A stretch of 64,000 nt of DNA, taken from positions 340,748-404,747 of the forward strand of contig CAJJDN010000051.1 in the NCBI GenBank assembly GCA_905182985.1, in the 5' to 3' direction. Positions 25,591-35,184 of the stretch are shown one piece after another. The DNA comes from Paramecium sonneborni. Its lineage: Eukaryota > Ciliophora > Oligohymenophorea > Peniculida > Parameciidae. The translations under genes and the position numbers were made by a program. The first letter of the stretch is position 1. Every line of letters begins with the position of its first letter. A model generated the notes under the pieces. The model saw only the letters and a list, made by a program, of their open reading frames with translations. It did no database searches and was not told where the DNA came from.

Positions 25591-25983
25591 ATGTCAAAAG
25601 AAAAAGAAGTTTAGTAAATTAAACCATCTCCTGATTGTATTGAATACAAACTCAATTTTTATCATCTTCATGGTCTTTAAAATTGTCCATTTTGTAATAA
25701 ACCTTAAACTTAATCCATATAATAAGAACTTACTAATGAAGATATTGAAAAATATTAAAAGGAAGTTTTACAAAAATAAAAAGATGTATTGCAGTATTAT
25801 AATAATTGATAGCTATTAATTGATATTGATCCTGAAGACCCAGATTAGATGATGGATTTATATGAAAAATATAGAGGTTGTCCTTGTTGTAAAGGATTAG
25901 TATTGAATTGTGAAGGTGCGATATGTGAACAATTAGGTTTATGCTATTGCATCTAAAAAGATTTATAAGATCGTTAAAGTTGA
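25591..25983 (+). CDS. Small cysteine-containing protein, 121 aa
   Basis: A 27-nt intron leaves 122 codons. Cys pairs NCPFCNKP (residue ~32), YRGCPCCKGL and CEQLGLCYC suggest a zinc- or metal-binding fold; the middle is helical and charged. No known family. The intron is supported because without it TGA follows at once, while its removal joins KQKD to LLIDIDPEDPDQ in frame. Confidence 0.65.
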
Positions 25984-26149
25984 ATTAAAAAATCAAAAAT
26001 AATATTCATTCATTAACTCATCACTTCTTTCATATTATCAATATTATTAAAATAATAATGATTAAAAAACTAATAAAATTTTGATCCTTTTTATATGGCC
26101 TTATTATTCTAAGTTATGCATTTAAATAATTAAATAAATTCAATTTATA

Positions 26150-26902
26150 ATGAAGGGTTTACATATGTTTAAATATACTTTGCCTGGTGAGTAACCAATT
26201 AGTTTGATATTATAAGAAAAAGATCAAGGAAAATTATTTCTCGGAAATTTAGATTGCCTTCATAATTAATAAATTTTAGAAATTAATAACATAAATTGTA
26301 TATTGTCAATATGTACTGAAGAAAGTAATAAATATTAATACATAGAAATTATGGTTGGTCCAAAATATAAATAAATATACTTGGATATTCATGATAATAT
26401 GAATTCTCAAATAAGTAATGTTTTCGAAAGATCTTTCATATTTATCGAAAACTCATTGAAATTTCAATAAAATATTCTTGTTCATTGTGCTGCAGGGATC
26501 TCAAGGTCAGCAACATTAGTTTTGGCTTATCTTATGAAAAGTTTTCAATATACTTTAGAACAAGCTCTAAGATATCTAAAATAAAAGAGACCATATGTTC
26601 GACCCAACCCTGGATTTTTACTTCAGTTACTTGATTATGAGATGTAATTTAATTAATATAAATTTAGAATGTTGCATGGATATATTACAAGTAATTTAGG
26701 GCCAGAATTAACCCCTTTTGATATTTAGAGAGATCCTCAATATAAACCACAACTTAGAGTTGAATTAAGGAAAAGTCTTCCTTTGAAATAAATTCCTGGT
26801 TCATCTCCATTAACAAAAGTCGAACGAAAGACACATACAGAAATATTGACTAGAGTTTCCTTATCTATATCTACATTCTAGCCAAAAGCCTTTAAATCAT
26901 GA
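26150..26902 (+). CDS. Dual-specificity protein phosphatase
   Basis: Continuous 251-codon frame, 250 aa. The catalytic domain covers about residues 25-165: [20 protein letters not shown], general-acid Asp in [12 protein letters not shown], and the signature [19 protein letters not shown] (HCxxGxxR), then [18 protein letters not shown]. All catalytic residues (Asp, Cys, Arg) are present. The ~75-residue tail ([23 protein letters not shown]) carries no domain. DSPs dephosphorylate Ser/Thr and Tyr on MAP kinases and other targets; substrate here unknown. Confidence 0.93.
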
Positions 26903-26979
26903 TTGATTTTATTGACATATATTTGTGTAATATAAAATTTAAATCTAATTTATTAATTCTATATACAATGAATAAAATA

Positions 26980-27834
26980 TCAATAAAGGATACTTTAGGA
27001 ATAAATTAAGGATGAAAATAATTAGGCACCTTTTACATTAGTGGAAATTACATTATCTTCACTGTCTGAGTCTTATGGATTTTCATTTTCTGAGGCCTTC
27101 TTATTAATTTAACTTTAAATATCACAAAGTGAGATAGCTTTATCTGAATCGAGTAGACCATAAGATAATTAAATAGCCAATATGCAGGATTTGAGATTAT
27201 CTAATAATATTATATTAAATTAATACCTGCTTGAGAACTAAGGCTGACTAATTACCAATTATTTAGTCCTCTGATTAAGGATTCAATTTTGACTCTATTT
27301 TATTAATTTAGTGATGAAATTTGAACACCATCATTAACCTATATATCCATTCCAAATCTAGAATTGAAGAACTTTAATTGTGGATCCAATTATTGTTACT
27401 GAATGTTTAGAAGTTGTGATTGTTTGTTTATACGATGTAAGATAGCATCATTTTCTAAATGGTAAATGATAGTTTTTTCAATATATTCTCTATTTGTTGC
27501 ATCATAATCTAAATCAATAGCATTTCTGGCAAGCATTAAGAGTGGCATTTGTTTAAAACTTAAGTATTCTTTCTGACGATTGAATTCTGTTGCAATACAG
27601 GCTGCCAATTATGGAGAAGGAACAGCTAAAATATTACGTTGCTAAGTCTTAACACTTTTACCATCTAGCTAAAAATATAAAATTTAAGATTACTTTTATG
27701 AACCATTAGTGATATGGATTCAAAGGATTTATGGCCATTTCTACAGTTGCTTCCTTATATGATCTTTTTAAATAAGTCTAGGTTTAGATGGAGACTTATT
27801 CAGCAAATGCAAAGCGTATTATAAGTCCTCTCAT
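26980..27834 (-). CDS. ATP12: ATP synthase F1 assembly factor ATP12 (ATPAF2)
   Basis: Introns of 25 and 26 nt leave 268 codons. The N-terminus (MRGLIIRFAFAEQVSIQTQT) looks like a mitochondrial presequence. Family blocks: WFIKLDGKSVKT, NILAVPSPQLAACIATEFNR, MPLLMLARNAIDLDYDATNR, KFFNSRFGMDIQVNDGV, NNWQLVSLSSQADNLKSCIL, QLSYGLLDSDKA. ATP12 is the chaperone that binds the alpha subunit of mitochondrial F1-ATPase during assembly. The last ~20 residues are uncertain because a possible 22-nt intron near 27030-27050 would change them. Confidence 0.9.
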
Positions 27835-28474
27835 TAATTTTTTATTATTTAATAATCATGATTTCATAATATGATACTTTAATATAGCTTATTAAACTAG
27901 GATGACGTAGTATTTATAATCAAATTCTCATTATAAATTTTAATGTTCTCTTTCCTTCTTCTAAAATTTAGTATATTTAATTTATCTGACTTTTTTTATC
28001 ACTCTCTTGACAATAAAGATTTTATATTGTAACTATCTAACAATACATTTCTTATAATACATTTAATGTTCTTTAATTAATAAACATATATTTATATTTT
28101 TCATTGGCACATTCATTATCTTAACACTACTTATAATAATAATTCATAAAAATAACTTTAAATTAAAAATTTTAAGTAAGATTTGCTTATTGTCAGTTTT
28201 CTAGTTTTTGTTCTGTTCTTCTTAATTATTTCTTTCTTTTTAATATATGGTTATATGAACTTTTCAATTATTATAACACATACATTCGTTTTTAGAAATT
28301 ACCTTTTTGATACTTTCTTCCATAATTTACATCTATAGTATGTATATTATATACTTAGTCATAGATTTATAGAATTTGACTATAATATTACTACAATTAT
28401 TTATTTAATTGTTTGATTGCCCCATTTTTCATTCATTTATCTTTCAACCTCATTATTCATTAATATATTAATTA
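27835..28474. other. Intergenic between divergent genes
   Basis: About 640 bp of AT-rich DNA between the ATP12 start and the hydrolase start. No coding signal or repeat found; contains the two promoters. Confidence 0.6.
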
Positions 28475-29835
28475 ATGGACTTAGACTTTATTTTTTTTCC
28501 TGCTCCAAAGGAAGTATCGAATGATCATGACTAAGGATAAATTTTATGGATTCCAAAATATTAAAAACTTTATCCAGCTTTTTAAAATTATGTACCTCGA
28601 ACAACTAAAAAAAGAGTAATGTACTTTAAATTAAATGAAATTGATAAATTTGGTGAAGATGAACATTTCTTTAATGAAGAACCTGCGTAATCTTTATTTA
28701 ATTACAATTTAGTATTGAATCCCAATTATAACCTATTCCTAATTTTCCATGCAAACCTCTAACCTAAAGATAGTAAAGAAGATAAACTAGTGAAATAAAT
28801 TCACCTTCATTTGATTCTAATGAAGGTAGTCCTGATGTTTAATCTAAAGTACAAAAATTAAACATGCAATCCATTTAAATTACTACCAAAAAACCTTAAT
28901 TATGTAGAATGCAATCAAATTTATATCCTATAAAAAAAACCAAGATATAAAATAGTATATGTTTTAGCTAGCCTATTATTAAATTACCTTAAGAATTAAA
29001 TGATAAAAAGAATAAAAAAAAATATATTTTAGAAGAACCTTTAAGATCTAACTCTAGAGAATCACATCATATATTTGGACATATTCCATGTATGTATGTA
29101 GATTCAAAAAATCATTCTCCAAATATTTTATTATATTTCCATGCAAATTGTGAAGATATTACTCAATCATATGATTTTCTCATTCAACTCAGAGATAATT
29201 TATAAGTATTTTCTTTATATTAATTTCTAGATATCAGCAATAGCAATGGAATATCCTGGTTATAGTAAATATAAAAATGAACAACCTAATGCTGAATTTA
29301 TTTTGAAAGATGCTGAATATGTTTACAATTATTTAACTAAAAGATTAGGTTACAATGAAAACCGTATTATTATCTTTGGTAGAAGCATTGGTAGTGGACC
29401 TGCTACTTATTTAGCTAGTAAATATAAACCAGCATGTCTTGCTTTGATGTCTCCATTTACTTCATTAAAAGCTGCTGTCAGAGATTATGTAGGATCATGG
29501 GCTTAATATCTTATCAGATAAAGATTCGATAATTTAGAGTAAATTAAAAAAGTCAAGATTCCTACTTTTATCTTGCATGGTAAAGCAGACAATATTATTC
29601 CATATTCTTAAGCTTAAGAATTATATAGTATTTATTTTATTACTATTTAGAAAATTGTTAATCTAGTTAATGTCTTATACATTTAGCTAATGATATGGAT
29701 CATATTAGCTATAAATTATATAAAGATTTAATAAACCCATTTACTGAATTCTTATTATAAATCAAATATTATCAGAACTGTTCTTAAGCACCAAAGTTAC
29801 CTACTGTTCTATTTTATGATCCTAAATTTGAGTGA
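28475..29835 (+). CDS. Alpha/beta-hydrolase (ABHD17/serine peptidase-like)
   Basis: Three introns (26, 25 and 23 nt) leave 429 codons, 428 aa. An N-terminal ~200-residue low-complexity region precedes the hydrolase fold: NILLYFHANCEDI (oxyanion region), MEYPGYSKYKNEQPNAEF, nucleophile elbow IFGRSIGSGPATYLAS (GxSxG), SPFTSLKAAVRDYVGS, IPTFILHGKADNIIPY (acid) and ANDMDHISYKLYKD (His). The catalytic triad is complete. The match is to the Bem46/ABHD13/17 group, which includes protein depalmitoylases. The 3' part is repeated exactly downstream of the gap, most likely an assembly artefact. Confidence 0.88.
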
Positions 29836-30225
29836 ATAATATTAATAAAAATCAATTTTGACTTTATTAACTTTATCTTAGAATTTTCTTAAGTTTTTTT
29901 TTCATTTTATCTAATACCGTTTGAAATTAATTAATACAATTAAACTACTTATATATTAAATACTTAATTTTAGATTATCTTCATTTTTAGATATTATTTT
30001 ATAGTACCAACTGATCTTTTAGTTTAATGAATTAATTAGCATTAATTAAACGAATTAAATATTTTTGTACTATTAATGTATTTTTTTGAAATTAAAATAC
30101 AATCTTAATATTAAATAATGGGATGTTCAATAAATAAGAATAAAATGACAAATTCTACTACCTTTACTAATAAAACAAATGACAATTTTGAGCAATATCT
30201 CAAAAGTGTAGGCTCCATAGTAGAA
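29089..30225. repeat. Direct repeat copy 1 (1137 bp), ends at assembly gap
   Basis: This stretch is repeated without visible change at 30283-31419 (offset 1194). It covers the 3' two thirds of the hydrolase gene, the spacer and the first ~36 codons of the MGCS gene, and ends exactly at the first N. See the findings for the contig-overlap interpretation. Confidence 0.9.
30118..30225 (+). pseudogene. Truncated first copy of the MGCS protein gene
   Basis: The first 36 codons (MGCSINKNKMTNSTTFTNKT...) are identical to the intact gene at 31312 and run into the N-run. It is part of the duplicated segment and probably does not exist as a separate locus. Confidence 0.75.
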
Positions 30226-30282
30226 NNNNNNNNNNNNNNNNNNNNNNNNNNNNNNNNNNNNNNNNNNNNNNNNNNNNNNNNN
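30226..30282. other. Assembly gap (57 N)
   Basis: Run of unknown bases. The sequence to its right is identical to sequence 1194 bp to the left, which is what two unmerged overlapping contig ends look like. Confidence 0.98.
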
Positions 30283-31029
30283 TGTATGTATGTAGATTCA
30301 AAAAATCATTCTCCAAATATTTTATTATATTTCCATGCAAATTGTGAAGATATTACTCAATCATATGATTTTCTCATTCAACTCAGAGATAATTTATAAG
30401 TATTTTCTTTATATTAATTTCTAGATATCAGCAATAGCAATGGAATATCCTGGTTATAGTAAATATAAAAATGAACAACCTAATGCTGAATTTATTTTGA
30501 AAGATGCTGAATATGTTTACAATTATTTAACTAAAAGATTAGGTTACAATGAAAACCGTATTATTATCTTTGGTAGAAGCATTGGTAGTGGACCTGCTAC
30601 TTATTTAGCTAGTAAATATAAACCAGCATGTCTTGCTTTGATGTCTCCATTTACTTCATTAAAAGCTGCTGTCAGAGATTATGTAGGATCATGGGCTTAA
30701 TATCTTATCAGATAAAGATTCGATAATTTAGAGTAAATTAAAAAAGTCAAGATTCCTACTTTTATCTTGCATGGTAAAGCAGACAATATTATTCCATATT
30801 CTTAAGCTTAAGAATTATATAGTATTTATTTTATTACTATTTAGAAAATTGTTAATCTAGTTAATGTCTTATACATTTAGCTAATGATATGGATCATATT
30901 AGCTATAAATTATATAAAGATTTAATAAACCCATTTACTGAATTCTTATTATAAATCAAATATTATCAGAACTGTTCTTAAGCACCAAAGTTACCTACTG
31001 TTCTATTTTATGATCCTAAATTTGAGTGA
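30283..31029 (+). pseudogene. 5'-truncated second copy of the hydrolase
   Basis: Exactly the last two introns and exons of the gene at 28475, including GRSIGSGPA and the same TGA. There is no start region because the copy begins at the gap. It is most likely the same locus assembled twice; if the duplication is real, this would be a headless, nonfunctional copy. Confidence 0.75.
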
Positions 31030-31419
31030 ATAATATTAATAAAAATCAATTTTGACTTTATTAACTTTATCTTAGAATTTTCTTAAGTTTTTTTTTCATT
31101 TTATCTAATACCGTTTGAAATTAATTAATACAATTAAACTACTTATATATTAAATACTTAATTTTAGATTATCTTCATTTTTAGATATTATTTTATAGTA
31201 CCAACTGATCTTTTAGTTTAATGAATTAATTAGCATTAATTAAACGAATTAAATATTTTTGTACTATTAATGTATTTTTTTGAAATTAAAATACAATCTT
31301 AATATTAAATAATGGGATGTTCAATAAATAAGAATAAAATGACAAATTCTACTACCTTTACTAATAAAACAAATGACAATTTTGAGCAATATCTCAAAAG
31401 TGTAGGCTCCATAGTAGAA
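30283..31419. repeat. Direct repeat copy 2 (1137 bp), starts at assembly gap
   Basis: Copy of 29089-30225. It contains a 5'-truncated hydrolase (30283-31029, lacking the N-terminal ~200 codons, from CMYVDSKNHSPN onward) and then the start of the intact MGCS gene. The copy begins at the first base after the gap, and the repeat stops where copy 1 meets the gap. Confidence 0.9.
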
Positions 31420-31545
31420 TCTTAAGAGATTAGAAAAGCCAAACTCTCATATTAAATATAAAAAAATCCTATAATATTAAGGAGACAGAACAAATCCAAA
31501 CAGAAACTTGATGAAATAGATTAGGAGAAGTTATTTGTAAATTGA
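31312..31545 (+). CDS. Small MGCS-start protein (probable lipid-anchored), 77 aa
   Basis: Intronless 78-codon frame. It starts MGCSINKNKMTNSTTF; Gly2-Cys3 predicts N-myristoylation plus palmitoylation. The remainder is polar and basic (ILRRQNKSKQKLDEIDQEKL) without known domain. It follows the hydrolase gene on the same strand; if the hydrolase is a depalmitoylase, the proximity is suggestive but proves nothing. Stop is 56 bp from the convergent carrier gene stop. Confidence 0.6.
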
Positions 31546-31601
31546 AATCATATCTTTGTTTTGAATTAAGTATAATATAAACAATGAATTTATTCACAAT
31601 T

Positions 31602-32616
31602 TCAATATATTGAATAGTATGAAGTAATATTTTCTTTAGCTAATTCGTATGCATAGAATCCAATAGCATTTGCATAAAAAGATCTCAAAATACATACAGA
31701 GTATCCTTTCCAAATTGATCTAAGACCTTCTGATATAATTTTTTTTTTTAAACAATCCAGAAAACCCCCATCATAAAATCTAACTTTATAAATTCCTTAA
31801 TCTGTTGGTTTTTAACATTATAAAATTGTTTTTATGGTCTAAATGTATTTAATAAATTTAAATACATCTTAAGGATAGCCTATTGTCCAACAAGAAACTC
31901 CAGCTAATCCTCCTGAAATCAAAAGATTAGCTGTTGATGGTTCAGATCTTTAGGATAGAGTACATAAGAAATCTTTTATCAATTCATATACAGCAAACTA
32001 TGCAGAATAACCAAGTATTTCTCTTTATTAAGTTGCACACATTCCACGAAACAAAGATTTAAATCCCTCCTTCTTATAAATCTAATTAATTGGTTATTTA
32101 AAAAAATACTTATGAGATGCAGTCAATAGGATTTTTGTATATTTTTTCAGTTGATTGCATTTGTAATTTACACTTAGTCAACTCTATTGGACATGAAAAA
32201 AAAGCAGCTGAACTACCTGCAATACTTCCACAAAAGGCACTATTAATAATCTTAAGAGATATTACGTTTAAAAATATGTTAGTTATTTGTTCGAATTTCC
32301 TATAAAAAAAGATTTCCAAAATTCATAGACAGAAAATACAATAGCATTAGTAATTGGTATGGAAAGTATAGGGAAAGACATTCCTTTATAGAACCCTTTT
32401 GTTCCTTCATTTTAAAGAATATTCTTTAAAGTTGACAGTACTCCATCATTTGACATTTACATTCTAACTTTAACAGTGTCTAATGGATGACTTGATATAC
32501 AATTAGCTCTATTAAGAGTAATTAATAGTCAAATACATTCCACTAACTGATCCAGCTGCTAAATCAATAGAGATTTGTAATCTATTTTCATATGTCCATT
32601 GAATAAAATCAGACAT
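31602..32616 (-). CDS. Mitochondrial carrier family protein (SLC25)
   Basis: Four introns (28, 26, 28 and 27 nt) leave 302 codons, 301 aa, the standard carrier size. Three tandem repeats each show the Px[DE]xx[KR] signature or a relaxed form: HPLDTVKVRM, CPIELTKCKLQM and YPQDTIKTIL, followed by the usual helix-breaking segments GFYKGMSFPI, SLFRGMCATQ and SIWKGYSVCILRSFYANAIG. The protein sits in the inner mitochondrial membrane and exchanges metabolites. Motifs fit the carnitine/ornithine-type branch, but the substrate cannot be assigned. Confidence 0.92.
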
Positions 32617-32725
32617 TTATTTTAAAAAAGTATTATTTGACGATCAATTTAAGTAATAGCAACATTTCATACGTCACTATAAATTAATCTTATAAATCAT
32701 ATTACTTATTTCTATAAATAAATAT

Positions 32726-33241
32726 ATGATAAAGTTAACTAATTATTCGATTAACTCAATAAGAACAATTACGTATTATTAATTTTCAAAGAGGAATTAA
32801 TATAAAATATATATTGGTAATGATCATGCTGGTTTTGAGTATAAAAACATAATATATGATCATCTCAAATAGAAAGAATATAACATAATAAATAAAGGAA
32901 CTGACATTAAATAAAGTTGTGATTATAATGAGATTGCAACAGAATTATGTTAAGAAATTCTAAAAAATAAGTGTTTAGGAATTCTAATATGTGGAAGTGG
33001 AGTTGGAATGTCAATGATGGCTAATAAAATAAAAGGAATAAGATGTGCATAAATAAATGATAATAATTCTGCTAAATAAGCAGGTCAAATTGGCTGCAAC
33101 GTAATATCATTAGGATAAAGAATAATTAGAATAGAAGAAGCTATACAAATTGTGGAAACCTTTTTGAATTAAAACTAAAATTTACATCCAGAAATCAATG
33201 AAATTATATCTTAATTTGAGAATGAAAATTTTAGAATATGA
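32726..33241 (+). CDS. rpiB: Ribose-5-phosphate isomerase B
   Basis: Continuous 172-codon frame. Core motifs: IYIGNDHAGFEYKNIIYDHL (substrate-binding Asp-His), CDYNEIATELC, LGILICGSGVGMSMMANKIK (catalytic Cys and anion-binding loop), GIRCAQINDN and NVISLGQRI. RpiB interconverts ribose-5-phosphate and ribulose-5-phosphate in the pentose phosphate pathway. RpiB is common in bacteria and protists but absent from animals. About 28 residues precede the core (NYSINSIRTITYYQFSKRNQ), which resemble an organellar targeting peptide, though a start at an unrecognised downstream exon cannot be excluded. Confidence 0.92.
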
Positions 33242-33294
33242 GATGATCAACATATATATTATATTGAGAATATTGTATTTGTATATTATTACTT

Positions 33295-35071
33295 TCATCT
33301 CTTAGATAATTTACATTACTCATTTAATATATATTAAATAACAGATATGCAGCCTCTAAAATCTCCACTGATCTTAACGACTGCTTCTTATCCTATATCC
33401 TATTAATAAATAATATAATAATAATACTGAAGGCAAAGTCTTTATCTTAACATTTAAATCTGAACAAAATCGAACTAATTATTTATGCATTTATTGAATT
33501 ATAGATTACTTAACAATAATTTTAGTCTTAAGCACTTATTATTTAGGTTTGTGCTTACTAGAACTTAAATATATATTAATATTAAATACCTCGATGATCT
33601 AGATCTTTTTAAATATTTTTATCTTTTATTTGAGGATCTTGATCTTTGTCTTCTGTTTGAATCTGATGATGATGATTAATGTCTAATTTATTAATTCTAT
33701 CACAATCACCTCTTTTGTTTCATGTCCTATATCTACACTGAGTTTTTGTATTATTATGCAAAGTTTTCATTTATGTACTTTCCACTTTCAAGGATCTTAT
33801 TAATTATTTATATACTGGGCCTCCATTTTTAAAACATTCTATCTATTCCAAAATCAATATTGTTGCTTCCTACTTATTTTCCATTGATCCTGACACTTAT
33901 ACTAAACAATCTAAAATTCCTTAACATTGTAACCTTAAACGATATCACTATCATCCTTATCTGAAAGTACTTTTATCTATGCTCCTCTAGCTTTATTGGC
34001 TAATTCTTTTATCTAACATCCTTCTATTTTATCAAATTTATTTAATCTTTACTTGCTCCTATTAATTTAGATGCAAAATTAGAAGGCATAACTATTCTTA
34101 TATCAAATTCATTCTTTTTGAATTACTAAGTTACTTTCTTTATTATATTTGATATCGCCTCTTAAACATTAAATAATGTTCCATCTATTTATAAAATTCC
34201 TTCATCCTTTCTCAATTTGTTTTTCTATCTATCACATATATTATACTTTTATTTTTATATCATTTATTCCTTTCCCCTTCAATCTTACTGAATACTTTTT
34301 CTCTAACTCTCTATTCTTTAATATATATTCTATTATCACACTCAAAAAAGCAAATTTGGCCTCTAATATTAATTAACAATACTTTTGTCATTACTCTTTT
34401 TGGATCCAAAGGCTCAGCTTTTTTAGCATAATCTTCATTTGAAATTCCTCTTTCCTATAATTACTTAATAATCAACTTAAATGCATTAAATATGCGAGAA
34501 GATTCACCTATAATAATATTATTATGCAAATATTTTACCAAGAATTGTTACTGTTCTTAATTAGAATTCATAAATTGGTTAATTAACTACTAAATGAGCT
34601 TTAGTTTCTAATTTAATGGATTCTATTTATTTTCCCTAAGTTCCTATTACAGTTGAGACAGTCCCTATATAATTATTTTATTTTACCTTCTGGAATCAGC
34701 ATAAATATTTCTAATTTTTGTTTGTTTCTTTGTTCTATTAATTATAATATTTTATTGACTGCATCACATCTTGCATTTAATTTATTTTCATCATGATCTA
34801 TTATAGAAAATGCTGTTCCATCCAAACCTGGGATTTGATTCTATGGATTAAGTTTTATTGTTTAAATATTATATAAGCACTAAAATGTTATATTTAAATT
34901 AATTACTCTAACATCCTCTAAAATTGATTTTAAATCTTCTTAAGTGATAAATCTCTTTTCAATAAAAAAATCAATAGAAAATTAATTCAAACCTTTCTAA
35001 TCCTACTAATGAGAAAGTGATTGAGAGGATTGACCTGATAATCCCTAATCAAAACCTCGATCTTAAGACAT
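33295..35071 (-). CDS. Three-KH-domain RNA-binding protein with RS tail segment
   Basis: At least eight short introns are needed. KH1: MLIPEGTVSTVIGTQGKQIE; KH2: IRIVMPSNFASKLIGAKGCQ then IKELANKARGAQIKVLSD; KH3 is C-terminal and degenerate (GQEAVVKISGDFRGCISVIQ). Between KH2 and KH3 lies an Arg/Ser stretch (SNRRQRSRSSNKRQ, RSRSSR). The combination resembles PCBP/Nova-type regulators of splicing or mRNA stability. Exact exon borders around 33850-34250 remain uncertain. Converges on rpiB with 53 bp between stops. Confidence 0.8.
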
Positions 35072-35184
35072 TTAATTATATTATTTATATTATTCAAATT
35101 AGAATCTCTATATTGATTTTTTATGAAAATTGCTTCATACTACAAATATTACACAATTATTAATATAATATATATAATATATTA

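Noticed and set aside
30118..31029. Second hydrolase gene fused through the N gap to MGCS start
   Set aside because: The frame spans unknown bases and both halves are exact copies of flanking genes; it is a by-product of the gap.
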